Assembly: GCA_009377535.1 (NCBI GenBank)
Contig: WHTV01000017.1
Location: 1 to 58,408, forward strand
Length of the DNA: 58,408 nt
Direction of reading: 5' to 3'
Source of the DNA: Kiloniellaceae bacterium
Lineage (GTDB): Bacteria > Pseudomonadota > Alphaproteobacteria > Kiloniellales > Kiloniellaceae
Shown here piece by piece: positions 46,472 through 55,378 of the stretch; the stretch's first letter is position 1; each line of letters opens with the position of its first letter. The notes beneath the pieces were generated by a model. It made no database searches and had not been told where the DNA came from. It worked only from the letters and a program-made list of their open reading frames with translations. The translations under genes were made by a program, and so were the position numbers.

Positions 46472-48747
46472 GCGTCTGCCCTCCACTCGATGGCGGCCTC
46501 CGAAAGCCTCTGCGAGCTCGCGCCGATCTGCACGATGAAGCGCCCCGGCTCCCAGACTTGATCGGGCGCGGAGAGACGCTCGGCGCGGAAGAAACTCAGC
46601 TCGGCGACGGTGATCGTGAAGCTCACGCGCCGCTCCTCGCCCGGCTGCAGCAGGATCTTCTGGAAGCCCTTCAGCTCGCGCAGGGGGCGCGACCGGCTGG
46701 CAACGGGATCGCTGATGTAGAGCTGGACGATCTCATCGCCGGCGACGGCGCCGGCGTTGCGCACCGTGACAGTGGCGTTGAGCCTATCGCTCTCGCCGCG
46801 CAGCGCGGTCTTGTCAAGCTCGAGCGCACCGTACTCGAACGCGCTGTAACCGAGACCGTGACCGAAAGGATAGAGCGGCGTGTGCGGGCCCTCGAGGCGG
46901 CAGGCGGTGGTGAACTTGCGAAACACATGACGGCCCTGCGCGTCGACGTCGGCGTCGCCGCGGACGTCGATGCCGATCTTGTCGACCGGCCGGCCGGTCG
47001 GCGCCTCGGCATAGGCAATCGGGCATTGCCCGGCAGTGCGGGGGAAGCTCATGGCGAGCTTGCCGGACGGGTTGACGTCGCCGAAGAGGACTTTGGCGAC
47101 CGCATTGCCGGCCTCGCTGCCGCCGAACCAGGCATGCAGAATTGCATTGGCGTGTCGATCTTCCCACTCGAGCGCCAGGGGACGCCCGCTCATGGTCACC
47201 AGCACCAGCGGCTTGCCGGTCTCGTGCAGCGAGCGCAACAGCCGCTCCTGGCTGCCGGGCAGGCCCAGCTCGCTGCGCGTCGACGATTCCCCGGCGTGCT
47301 CCTTCGCCTCGCCGACGCAGGCGACCACCACATCCGCCTGCTGGGCAAGCGCGACGGCCTCGGCGATCAGCTCATCCGGCGGGCGCGCATCGATGGCAAA
47401 GGTCGCGCCGAAGACATTGAGGCGCGCGGCGAGGCTCGGGTCGTCGACGATGTTGGTGCCCTTGGCATGGAGGATGCGGATGCGCTCTCTGGCGGCGACC
47501 TGCATGCCCTCCAGCACGGTGATGCTGTCCTCCGGCCGGGCGGAAACCGCCCAGGTGCCCTGCATGTTGGCCCGGTTGTCGGCCAGCGGGCCGATCAGGG
47601 CGATGGTGCGGCCGTCGCGCGCCAGCGGCAGGACGCCGTCGTTCTTCAGCAGCACGCAGGCCTTGGCCGCCGCTTCGCAGGCCAGGCGGCGGCTTTCGGC
47701 TGTGAGGGTGACGTGCTGGCGGTGGCCTTCCAGGCCGCGATAGGGCCGGTCGAACAGGCCGAGCCGCTGCTTGGCCTGCAGCACGCGACGACACGACGCG
47801 TCGATCTCAGCCTCGGCGATGCGGCCCTCGGCAACCAGCTCCGGGAGGTGGCGAAGGTAAAGCCCGCTCATCAGGTCTATGTCGACGCCGGCAGAGAACG
47901 CGAGCAAGGCGGCCTCCATCGTGTCGGCCGCCACGCCGTGGTTCACCAGCTCCAGGACCGCGGTGTAATCGGAGACGATCAGGCCGTCGAAACCCCAGCG
48001 GTCGCGCAGCAGGTCCCGCAGCAGTTCGCGGTGCGCGGTGCAGGGAATCCCGGCAAGGTCGTGGAAGCCAACCATGATCGCCCCGACGCCGGCGTCGACG
48101 GCCACCTTGAAAGGCGGCAGCACGACGTTATGCATGCGGTAGGGACTGGCGTCGACGGCGTTGTAGTCGCGGCCCGATTCCGACAGACCGTAGCCGGCGA
48201 AGTGCTTGGCAGTTGCCATCACCGTATCCGGGTGGGTGAGGTCATCCCCCTGGAAGCCCTCGACCATGGCCGTGGCGAAGGCGGCACCGAGCAGCGGGTC
48301 CTCCCCGGAGCTCTCGGCGCAGCGGCCCCAGCGGGCATCGCGGGTGACATCGAGCATCGGGGCCCAGGCGAGCGTGATGCCCTCGGCAGTGGCCTCCCTA
48401 GCGGCAAGGCGCGCCGTGCGGCGAACCAGCGCCGCGTCCCACGCGCAGGCAAGGCCCAGCGGCAGCGGGAAGATGGTGCGATGGCCGTGGATCACGTCGA
48501 GCGTGAACAGCAGCGGAATGCCGTGGGGCGACTCTTCGACGGCGATCCGCTGCCACTCGGCGAGCCGGGCGAGATCGCCGCCCCCCGCCAGGCTGCCGAC
48601 CTCGCCCCTGCGGATGCGGCTCTCGATGTCCACGACGGCCTCGCCGGCGCCGGTGCTCACCTCGCTTTGGGCCGTCGGATGGTTGAGCTGCCCGACTTTG
48701 TCGGCCAGATTCATCCGCTGCAGAAGTTCTTCTATGAAATCGTACAT
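46468..48747 (-). CDS. GH3 beta-glucosidase
   Basis: This 759-residue enzyme has the BglX/GH3 layout: N-terminal barrel with K-H-F-A-G-Y-G near residue 181, the nucleophile Asp260 in I-V-S-D-Y, a second alpha/beta domain (L-P-G-S-Q-E near 500) and a C-terminal fibronectin-like domain ending near 745. It lacks the signal peptide of E. coli BglX and so should be cytoplasmic. It would hydrolyse the disaccharides released by the co-transcribed GH144-like enzyme. Confidence 0.9.
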   Translation of the reverse strand: MYDFIEELLQRMNLADKVGQLNHPTAQSEVSTGAGEAVVDIESRIRRGEVGSLAGGGDLARLAEWQRIAVEESPHGIPLLFTLDVIHGHRTIFPLPLGLACAWDAALVRRTARLAAREATAEGITLAWAPMLDVTRDARWGRCAESSGEDPLLGAAFATAMVEGFQGDDLTHPDTVMATAKHFAGYGLSESGRDYNAVDASPYRMHNVVLPPFKVAVDAGVGAIMVGFHDLAGIPCTAHRELLRDLLRDRWGFDGLIVSDYTAVLELVNHGVAADTMEAALLAFSAGVDIDLMSGLYLRHLPELVAEGRIAEAEIDASCRRVLQAKQRLGLFDRPYRGLEGHRQHVTLTAESRRLACEAAAKACVLLKNDGVLPLARDGRTIALIGPLADNRANMQGTWAVSARPEDSITVLEGMQVAARERIRILHAKGTNIVDDPSLAARLNVFGATFAIDARPPDELIAEAVALAQQADVVVACVGEAKEHAGESSTRSELGLPGSQERLLRSLHETGKPLVLVTMSGRPLALEWEDRHANAILHAWFGGSEAGNAVAKVLFGDVNPSGKLAMSFPRTAGQCPIAYAEAPTGRPVDKIGIDVRGDADVDAQGRHVFRKFTTACRLEGPHTPLYPFGHGLGYSAFEYGALELDKTALRGESDRLNATVTVRNAGAVAGDEIVQLYISDPVASRSRPLRELKGFQKILLQPGEERRVSFTITVAELSFFRAERLSAPDQVWEPGRFIVQIGASSQRLSEAAIEWRADA

Positions 48748-49050
48748 CCCACGCCGCCGACTCGCGCCAGGAGCATAAACGAGCGCACCTGTTGCAGCAT
48801 CAAGGACTACAGGCGCGTCACCATCCGGCAGGACAAGCCGGCAATGAAATCCTTCTCAGCCGTTGCCAAGCCCGCGATCACCCTATGGTGGATCTATTGA
48901 AATTCAACACCAAAACAGCACACGCAATGCCCAAACGCTTGAGGTAAAAATAGGGCGAAGGCTCTGGCGGCTGTGCCGGCAAGCAGTATCACAGGCGCCG
49001 AGCAATCCTCGCAGGCTCCAAGAGCGAGCAGCTTCGCAGGAGAAAACGCC
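48748..49050. other. Divergent intergenic region
   Basis: This 303-bp gap separates the GH3 gene (minus) and the sulfatase gene (plus). It contains the palindrome TTGAAATTCAA at 48897-48907 and AT-rich sequence near 48890-48950, a plausible operator/promoter. AGGAG lies eight bases before the sulfatase ATG. No gene is visible. Confidence 0.45.
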
Positions 49051-50592
49051 ATGCCGCGTCAACCGAACATCCTCTTCATTATGGCCGACGACCACGCGGC
49101 GAAGGCGATCAGCGCTTATGACTCGCGCATCGTCACGACGCCCAACCTCGACCGCATCGCCGAGGCGGGCAAGCGCCTCGACCACTGCTATGTCACCAAC
49201 TCGATCTGCACGCCGAGCCGCGCTTCGATTCTGACCGGCACCTACAACCACGTGAACGGCGTCACCACCCTCGTGACCCTGCTCGACAACCGCTGGCCGA
49301 ACGTCGCGAAGAGCCTGCAGGCCGGCGGCTACGCGACCGCGATCTTCGGCAAGTGGCACCTCGGCGAGGGACCGCGGCACTGCCCGACCGGCTTCGACAC
49401 CTGGCGCGTGCTGCCCGACCAGGGGGCCTACTTCGACCCCGACATGATTGGGCCCGAGGGCCTGCGCTATTACCGCGGCTACGCCACCGATCTCATCACG
49501 GATCACTGCCTCGACTGGCTCGCCGCGCGCGATCGCGACCGCCCGTTCTTTCTCATGTGTCACCACAAGGCGCCGCACCGCCCCTTCTCGCCGGCGCCCC
49601 GCCACGCCCGCCTGTTCGAGGACGAGACGATCCCGGTTCCCGAGAGCTTCGACGACAACTACAAGAACCGGGCGCGCGCCGCGGCGGCCGCAAAGATGCG
49701 CGTGCGTGTCGACATGAATTACGACGATCTCGGCCTTGTCTGGCCAGAAGGGCTGGCGGACTCTTGGAATGAAGAGATCGGCTGGCCGGAGCGCGCCAAG
49801 GTGCCGAATCCGGAAGACCCGCGCGACCTCGTGCTGTTCGATCGCAATACGGGTGAGCGCTTCACCTTCGCCTCGAAGCGCGAGCTCGACCACTTCAAGT
49901 ACCAGCGCTACATCAAGCGCTACCTGCGTACCGTCGTGGCGATCGACGAGAACGTTGGCCGCCTGCTCGACTGGCTGGAGGAAGACGGCATCGCGAACGA
50001 TACCATCGTCATCTACACCTCCGACCAAGGCTTCTTCCTCGGCGAACACGGCTGGTTCGACAAGCGGTTCATCTATGAAGAATCACTGCAGATGCCGTTC
50101 CTCATCCGCTATCCGGCGGGCTTCGGGCCGGGCGTCGTTGACGCCATCGCAACGAACGTCGACTTCGCGCCGACCTTCCTAGACTATGCCGGCCTCGCGG
50201 TGCCTTCCTACATGCAGGGGCGCAGCCTGCGCCCGGTCCTGGAGGGGCGCGTGCCCGACGACTGGTCGCAGGTGGCCTACCACCGCTACTGGATGCACAA
50301 GGACGCCATCCACAACTGCTTCGCCCACTACGGCATCCGCGACCAGCGTCACAAGCTGATCTACTGGTACAATGAGGCGCTGGACCAGCCGGGCGCGCGG
50401 CGCGGCGACGAGCCGCCGGAGTGGGAGCTCTTCGACTGCGAGGCGGACCCACTCGAGCTCGTCAACGTGTTCCACGATCCCGCCAAGGCCAACGTGGTGC
50501 GCGACATGATCGCGACGCTCGATGCCAAGCTCGCCGAGATTGGTGATACCCCGGAGCATGACACGACTGCGGTGCTCGCCGAACTCGCTTAG
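49051..50592 (+). CDS. Formylglycine-type sulfatase
   Basis: This 513-residue enzyme has the sulfatase core: metal Asp pair in M-A-D-D-H at residues about 11-15, the signature C-T-P-S-R with Cys53 (converted to formylglycine by FGE) and G-K-W-H-L-G near 109, plus D-Q-G-F-F-L-G-E-H near 330. It should remove a sulfate ester from a sugar or similar molecule. No signal peptide is present; most such sulfatases are periplasmic, so a cytoplasmic role on an imported sulfated substrate or an unusual export route is possible. The start is set by AGGAG eight bases upstream. No FGE gene is in the window. Confidence 0.88.
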   Translation: MPRQPNILFIMADDHAAKAISAYDSRIVTTPNLDRIAEAGKRLDHCYVTNSICTPSRASILTGTYNHVNGVTTLVTLLDNRWPNVAKSLQAGGYATAIFGKWHLGEGPRHCPTGFDTWRVLPDQGAYFDPDMIGPEGLRYYRGYATDLITDHCLDWLAARDRDRPFFLMCHHKAPHRPFSPAPRHARLFEDETIPVPESFDDNYKNRARAAAAAKMRVRVDMNYDDLGLVWPEGLADSWNEEIGWPERAKVPNPEDPRDLVLFDRNTGERFTFASKRELDHFKYQRYIKRYLRTVVAIDENVGRLLDWLEEDGIANDTIVIYTSDQGFFLGEHGWFDKRFIYEESLQMPFLIRYPAGFGPGVVDAIATNVDFAPTFLDYAGLAVPSYMQGRSLRPVLEGRVPDDWSQVAYHRYWMHKDAIHNCFAHYGIRDQRHKLIYWYNEALDQPGARRGDEPPEWELFDCEADPLELVNVFHDPAKANVVRDMIATLDAKLAEIGDTPEHDTTAVLAELA

Positions 50593-50705
50593 ATCGGGCA
50601 ATTGCCATTCAGATTTGGCCAAGGGATCGGGAAGATCGGTATCATCGGCATCAGGGTCTGGAGCATGATCCCCAAAGCGCTATATTCGTTTTGGGACAGC
50701 CCATA

Positions 50706-50927
50706 ATGACGAAACTGACCCTCAAGGACGTGGTGGAGCGATATCGGCACCAGCTGATGCAGGTGACCGGCGTTGCCGGGGTGGCCGCGGGGGTGGCCAA
50801 GACCAATCCGCAGAAGCCCTGTATCCAGGTCTTTGTGACAACAGACCAGTGGCCGGATGGGGTGTCTCACCAGATCGAGGGATATGATGTGGAGCTGGTG
50901 AAGACGTCGGGTTTTCGCGCACGCTGA
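50706..50927 (+). CDS. Small protein resembling a protease prodomain
   Basis: This 73-residue protein (ATG 50706) has V-T-G-V-A-G-V-A-A-G-V near the middle and C-I-Q-V-F-V-T-T followed by I-E-G-Y-D-V-E-L-V, a beta-alpha-beta pattern like the N-terminal region of bacterial trypsin-like proteins of the next gene's type. It lies 39 bp before that protease gene on the same strand. A role as partner, inhibitor or chaperone of the protease is inference. Confidence 0.55.
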   Translation: MTKLTLKDVVERYRHQLMQVTGVAGVAAGVAKTNPQKPCIQVFVTTDQWPDGVSHQIEGYDVELVKTSGFRAR

Positions 50928-50966
50928 CGTCTGCTCTTCGGATTAGCAGATCTGCGGAGTTGAGTT

Positions 50967-51998
50967 ATGACACGAGCCAGTTTCCGTCAATGCCGTCAGT
51001 TCGCGCGCGGCGCAAACCCGTTCTATCAGTTGCTCCGGAGCGACAGCATCAATGGCTTCGCGATCGGCCGGAAGATCGTACAAGGCAAGACGACCAGCGA
51101 TCTCGCCATTACGGTGTTTGTGAGCAAGAAGCTGTCCTTACGCCGGTTGCCCTTGGCCAGGCGCATCCCCCAGATCCTTCGCTTGCCGGACGACGGCGCC
51201 CCCGACGGCGTGTTGGAATTCATCACGGACGTCCAGGAGGCCACCTTTCACGCCCTCGAATACACCGCGCGGGAACGCCTTGCGCGGAGCGGTATCAGCA
51301 TTGGCCACGCAGCCATTACCGCCGGGACTTTAGGCGGGCTTGTGCGGGACAGGGAGACCGGTGCGGTGGCCATCCTTTCCAACAACCACGTGCTCGCAGA
51401 TTCCAACCAAGGCGCCATAGGGGATGCCATCCTCCAACCCGGCGCTGCCGACGGGGGGGCCGATCCCGACGACCGCATCGCCACCCTGGCACGCTTCGTG
51501 GAGATCAAGTTCGGGGGGGATAGCGAGAACCGGGTCGATGGTGCCATCGCGACACCGATCGAGCCCGCCACCAGCCAGGTGGTCTGGAACACGCGGGACA
51601 TCGGGGCCGAGACGCCGGCGCGAACGCGTTCGGTGGGAGAGGCGGATATAGGTCTCGCCGTTCAGAAGACGGGGCGCAGCACCGAACACACCGAAGGATT
51701 CGTGCAGTCGCTCTTCGCAGCGGTGCGGGTGCAGTACGGCTCCTCTGGTAGTGGCGTCTTTGTAGACCAGATTGTCGTCTCACAACCACAGGAAGCGCCG
51801 CGCTTCTCGGACGGCGGCGATTCCGGATCGCTCGTCTACGATAGCGGTCGCCGTTGCATCGGGCTTTTGTTCGCCGGCGGTGAAGCTACGGCCAACGACC
51901 CGGCAACCACGGTCATCAACCCTATCGGCCACGTCCTGAGTGAATTGAACATCGCGTTTCTGGAGCCAGGGGAGTTCTCGTCCGCGCCGGAAGGGTGA
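50967..51998 (+). CDS. Trypsin-like serine protease (NAL1-like)
   Basis: This 343-residue protein shows a chymotrypsin-fold triad: His in S-N-N-H-V-L-A (about residue 141), Asp in R-V-D-G-A-I-A (about 191) and Ser in G-G-D-S-G-S (about 289). The first 90 residues (I-T-V-F-V-S-K-K-L near 48) form a separate prodomain-like unit similar to the small protein just upstream. No signal peptide is visible, so it may act inside the cell. The substrate is unknown. Confidence 0.8.
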   Translation: MTRASFRQCRQFARGANPFYQLLRSDSINGFAIGRKIVQGKTTSDLAITVFVSKKLSLRRLPLARRIPQILRLPDDGAPDGVLEFITDVQEATFHALEYTARERLARSGISIGHAAITAGTLGGLVRDRETGAVAILSNNHVLADSNQGAIGDAILQPGAADGGADPDDRIATLARFVEIKFGGDSENRVDGAIATPIEPATSQVVWNTRDIGAETPARTRSVGEADIGLAVQKTGRSTEHTEGFVQSLFAAVRVQYGSSGSGVFVDQIVVSQPQEAPRFSDGGDSGSLVYDSGRRCIGLLFAGGEATANDPATTVINPIGHVLSELNIAFLEPGEFSSAPEG

Positions 51999-52110
51999 AG
52001 TCGGACGGCCGACGAGCCGGCGCCAGCGGCCGACTAGCCCCCGCAGGCCGCCCGCTACTATCGGTGCGGCAGCGATAACCTCGCGGCATCTCCGAGGAGT
52101 TGTTGGCAGG

Positions 52111-52296
52111 TCACAGAACCAGCTGACTGATGCCGACGGCGACCAGGCTGGCAAGGAGGATAAGAACCACCAGCATCCAGGTCCAGGCGCCGAGCCCCGG
52201 CTTGCCGAAGAGGGTGTAGAGCCGGTTTGGCTCGTAGGACGGATCATCGAGCGGCCGCCCGACGGAAACGAGGTCCTGCAGTATCATGTCGCTCAT
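52111..52296 (-). CDS. Small C-tail membrane protein, unknown
   Basis: A 61-residue frame with a polar first half (L-Y-T-L-F-G-K-P) and a C-terminal hydrophobic segment (M-L-V-V-L-I-L-L-A-S-L-V-A-V-G-I) that would span the membrane once. AAAGAG precedes the ATG. It starts 12 bases downstream of the DUF1059-like gene stop on the same strand, so the two may form a small operon. Nothing further is recognisable. Confidence 0.5.
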   Translation of the reverse strand: MSDMILQDLVSVGRPLDDPSYEPNRLYTLFGKPGLGAWTWMLVVLILLASLVAVGISQLVL

Positions 52297-52308
52297 CTCT
52301 TTCGCTCT

Positions 52309-52512
52309 TTAGCTGTCGCGAATGGCGCCCTGGATCCGTTCGACGAGGCCGGAGGTCGGCTTCATGTGATGCTCGTTCTTGGCGTGCACCGCCGCACGCT
52401 GCACCACCTCCTCGACGGTCTCCCCCTGTTTTCGACAAACACCGGGCCAGAAATTGGGTTCCGGCAGAGGGGAACCTGTTGCAGAGGGCGGCGTTCTCCT
52501 TCCTTGACGCAT
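52309..52512 (-). CDS. DUF1059-like small protein
   Basis: This 67-residue protein ends with E-T-V-E-E-V-V-Q-R-A-A-V-H-A-K-N-E-H-H and I-Q-G-A-I-R-D, the helix-rich core of the DUF1059 family, in which H-A-K-x-x-H is typical. The first residues of the family (a cysteine-containing strand) are only partly kept, so this may be a divergent or trimmed copy. The start is uncertain. Confidence 0.5.
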   Translation of the reverse strand: MRQGRRTPPSATGSPLPEPNFWPGVCRKQGETVEEVVQRAAVHAKNEHHMKPTSGLVERIQGAIRDS

Positions 52513-52577
52513 CGGCGGCTGACTGAAGAGGACGGCCGGCCGGTGTCAGGATTCAAAACGTGGCGGAATCCTAGGCG

Positions 52578-53075
52578 ATGGCACAAGACACCGCGATCTC
52601 CCGATTCCTCCAAAGCGCCTTGCTGACGGAGATGCTGGGGGGCTTGTGGCTGACTCTGCGGTACTTCTTCCGCCCGAAGGTGACGCTCAACTACCCCTAC
52701 GAGAAGGGCCCCTTGAGCCCGCGCTTCAAAGGCGAGCTTGCCTTGCGGCGCTATCCGAATGGCGAGGAGCGCTGCATCGCCTGCAAGCTCTGCGAGGCTG
52801 CCTGCCCGGCCCTCGCCATCACCATTGAGTCGGAGCCGCGATCCGACGGCAGCCGGCGCGCGACACGCTACGACGTCGACATGACGAAGTGCATCTACGT
52901 CGGCTACTGCCAGGAAGCCTGTCCGGTCGATGCCATTGTCATGGGTCCCAATTTCGAGTTTTCGACGGAGACGCGTGAGGAACTGTTCTACAATAAGGCG
53001 AAGCTGCTGGACAACGGCGACCGCTGGGAGGCGGAAATCGCTGCCAATCTGATTGCCGACGCGCCCTATCGCTGA
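52578..53075 (+). CDS. nuoI: Stand-alone NADH-quinone oxidoreductase subunit I paralogue
   Basis: This 165-residue protein is full length for alphaproteobacterial NuoI and carries the first 4Fe-4S motif complete (Cys66, 69, 72, 76). In the second motif [12 protein letters not shown] the second cysteine is Val108 (GTC) where the family has Cys; Cys105, 111 and 115 remain. No other nuo gene is nearby and an aconitase remnant follows within 10 bp. It is likely a non-functional or specialised extra copy. The ATG has no strong ribosome binding site. Confidence 0.85.
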   Translation: MAQDTAISRFLQSALLTEMLGGLWLTLRYFFRPKVTLNYPYEKGPLSPRFKGELALRRYPNGEERCIACKLCEAACPALAITIESEPRSDGSRRATRYDVDMTKCIYVGYCQEACPVDAIVMGPNFEFSTETREELFYNKAKLLDNGDRWEAEIAANLIADAPYR

Positions 53076-53080
53076 AGCCG

Positions 53081-53590
53081 CAGGTGCAAAGGGCGTTCGG
53101 TACCGGCGAGGCTGCTTTGAACGTCGCACAGAAGTTGATCGACTCGCATCTGGTTGACGGCCAGATGGTGCCGGGGACGAACATCGGCATCAAGGTCGAC
53201 CGGACCCTGACTCAGGACGCGACGGGCACCCTCGTCAGACCACAATCTGATACAGGCGGACCACAAGAACGCGGACGATCACCTCTTCCTGGAAGACGCC
53301 AGCCGGCGCTTCGGCCTGTGGTACAGCCGACCTCTCGTCGCTGGAGCCGCTGGTCGCCACCCCCTTCAGCCTCGGCAACGTGGTCCCGGTAAGGGAGGTA
53401 AGACGAGCCGGTCTACCAGGCTTACCTGGGCTCTTCCGCCAACCCCGGATACCGCGACTTCGCCATCGCCGCCTTGATGGTGCCAGGCCGTCGTGTCGCC
53501 CCGGGGGTTTTCTTCGACGTCAACCCGACCTCGCGGCAGCTGCTGGAAGCCCTTATGCGCGAGGGCCTGCTGAGCGATCTCACCCATCCC
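53081..53590 (+). pseudogene. Frameshifted aconitase remnant
   Basis: Four segments in changing frames match aconitase in order: L-N-V-A-Q-K-L-I...V-P-G-T-N-I-G-I-K...L-T-Q-D-A-T-G (to 53236), then D-H-N-L-I-Q-A-D-H-K-N-A-D-D-H from 53238, then D-L-S-S-L-E-P-L-V-A-T-P-F from 53329, then Y-Q-A-Y-L-G-S-S-A-N-P-G and V-N-P-T-S-R-Q-L-L-E from 53402. At least three frameshifts and two large internal losses (including the cysteine cluster ligands) show that it is dead. Confidence 0.78.
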
Positions 53591-53629
53591 TCGACAGGGA
53601 ATCGCAAGCTGGCGAACATCATCAGCCTG

Positions 53630-54646
53630 CTAGTCCGTATCAGGCGGAGCGGCATTTGCGACAAGTTCCAGGCCTTCCGAAGTCGGCGTCAGCCGGGTGC
53701 CCACGTGCGCGGCGGCGGCCTGCATGCGGGTGCAGATGGCTGCCGCGTCGGCACCCTCGGCGAGGTTCACCTGCGCCAGCCTGAGGGTCACGGGCACGAG
53801 GCCGAGGCGGCCAAGCTGCGTTCGCTCGAGGTCGACCAGGAAAACGAAGGACCAGTCGTTGCGCAGCCGGGGATCGGCCTGGTAATCGTCGAGGAAGTCG
53901 CCGGTGTCATAGAGAATAAGGCCCCGGCCGCGCCGCTCGACGCCCTGAAAGACATGCGCCGAATGACCCCAGAAGAGGTCGACCGTGCCGTCGTCGGTCA
54001 GGTCGCGCGCGAAGGCCTGGAAGGCCGGCGGCGGCTCGGTGACCATGTTGGGGCCCCAATGGGCCGAGAGCACGACAAAATCTGCGCCGGCCTGGCGCAG
54101 CGCCGCTCCCCGAGTACGCAAATCCGCTGCGACGGCACGGTCCTCGCCGATGCGATGGTAGCAGGTGCCCGGCCTTTCGCGGCCGGCGGCGAAGGCCGGT
54201 TCGTTGTCGGTCATGGCGAGGATGCCGAGAGTGACCGGCCCGAGCTTGAGCAGCGCCGGCGTCCGGGCTGCCGCGAGATCACGCCCGGCGCCGGCATGCA
54301 GGATGCCGGCCGCGTCCAGATGGCGGACGGTGTCCAGCAGGCCCTTCTCTTCGTAGTCGAGGATGTGGTTGTTGGCCAGGCTGACGAAGCGGACGTTCGC
54401 CGCCTTCAGCACCGCGACGGCGGCAGGCTCGGCGCGGAAGCGGAAGACCTTCGGCGTCCGCGTCCACGGCACAAGCTGGTCCGTGAGCGCGCATTCCAGA
54501 TTGGCCAGTACCGCGTCGGCTCCCTGAAGCAGCGGCAGGGCAGTGCCCCAGAACCACTCGGGCGGCCGCGTTGCAAGGAACTTGTTGACCAGCCGGCCAA
54601 GCATGACGTCACCGACCACCGCAAGGCGAACGCGCGCGCTAGTCAT
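53630..54646 (-). CDS. CapA family (poly-gamma-glutamate synthesis-type) protein
   Basis: This 338-residue protein has the CapA/PGA_cap metallophosphoesterase-like fold: V-V-G-D-V-M-L-G-R near residue 8, N-L-E-C-A-L near 50, A-N-N-H-I-L-D near 94, S-A-H-W-G near 193 and G-H-S-A-H-V near 226, each carrying putative metal ligands. ATG 54646 starts the domain cleanly; a longer frame upstream adds unrelated sequence. The protein has no signal peptide. The cellular role is not settled for this family. Confidence 0.83.
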   Translation of the reverse strand: MTSARVRLAVVGDVMLGRLVNKFLATRPPEWFWGTALPLLQGADAVLANLECALTDQLVPWTRTPKVFRFRAEPAAVAVLKAANVRFVSLANNHILDYEEKGLLDTVRHLDAAGILHAGAGRDLAAARTPALLKLGPVTLGILAMTDNEPAFAAGRERPGTCYHRIGEDRAVAADLRTRGAALRQAGADFVVLSAHWGPNMVTEPPPAFQAFARDLTDDGTVDLFWGHSAHVFQGVERRGRGLILYDTGDFLDDYQADPRLRNDWSFVFLVDLERTQLGRLGLVPVTLRLAQVNLAEGADAAAICTRMQAAAAHVGTRLTPTSEGLELVANAAPPDTD

Positions 54647-54863
54647 TCTGCAAGCGGCCTCCCCACGGGTAGGGCATTTGCCACGGCATTGACACATCCT
54701 CTTTGGAATCTGCGCACCTCGGGCCGTGAGAAAGTGCGACACCGTGGGTGCTGCTTTCTTTAGATAGATCAATGACCGAGGTGTTCACCTCCACGCCGAC
54801 GCTGCCGACGGTGACGGTGCTGGAGAGGCGGGTCGCGGCGGGCGCGCTGCTGGACCGCCGGGG

Positions 54864-55055
54864 TCAACCAGGCGAGCCACGTAGCTGTTTGGCTCTCTCG
54901 TCGGTCCTCTCCTTTGCCCGCCGGTCGCTCTCGACGGTCAGCGCATCCAGGCAGTCGAAGTAGATCCTTGCAGCTTGCTCGGGCGTATCTGCGAAACGCT
55001 GTTGAATGAAGGCCACGGCAATGGCCGCAGCGGCATGCTCAAGATCGTCAGGCAT
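54864..55055 (-). CDS. Small hypothetical protein
   Basis: A 63-residue frame with a good AGGGA ribosome binding site. It contains A-I-A-V-A-F-I-Q-Q-R-F and Y-F-D-C-L-D-A-L helices and a Lys/Arg-rich tail. No family is recognised. It directly follows the small frame at 55072-55224. Confidence 0.45.
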   Translation of the reverse strand: MPDDLEHAAAAIAVAFIQQRFADTPEQAARIYFDCLDALTVESDRRAKERTDERAKQLRGSPG

Positions 55056-55071
55056 GGCACTTCCCTGAAAT

Positions 55072-55224
55072 TCACCTCTTGGCCCATAGGCTATCCATCT
55101 TCTCCTTTAGTGTCGTCACCTTGACCTCCGTTTTCACCTTCAGCCGGGCCGGATGAGAGTCGAAACGCGCGCCCGCCTTCTGGATCAGCGCCTCGGACTT
55201 TTCGCCGGTTTCGTGGACAGGCAC
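55072..55224 (-). CDS. Possible small coiled protein
   Basis: A 50-codon frame from GTG 55224 reads V-P-V-H-E-T-G-E-K-S-E-A-L-I-Q-K, continuing with Lys-rich helix to M-D-S-L-W-A-K-R and a stop. The even charge pattern looks like a real amphipathic helix, but there is no good ribosome binding site, so it may be a fragment. It lies 16 bp before the next small gene. Confidence 0.3.
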   Translation of the reverse strand: MPVHETGEKSEALIQKAGARFDSHPARLKVKTEVKVTTLKEKMDSLWAKR

Positions 55225-55378
55225 CCGAGCAGAGTGCTATCGTTCATGCTAACTTCTCGGTCACCTGGGAAACGCTGGTCCGTTTTGATTCCTGCCGCGT
55301 TTCGGCAGATGAGCGAAGAAATATTGGGGAGCATCCTGCCGACGGTTTTTTGCATGACCGCTAAGAGGAGCAATGATC

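Noticed and set aside
54748..54963. Plus-strand 71-codon frame starting near the CapA-like gene
   Set aside because: Thr/Ser/Arg-biased sequence overlapping a better-supported small minus-strand gene.
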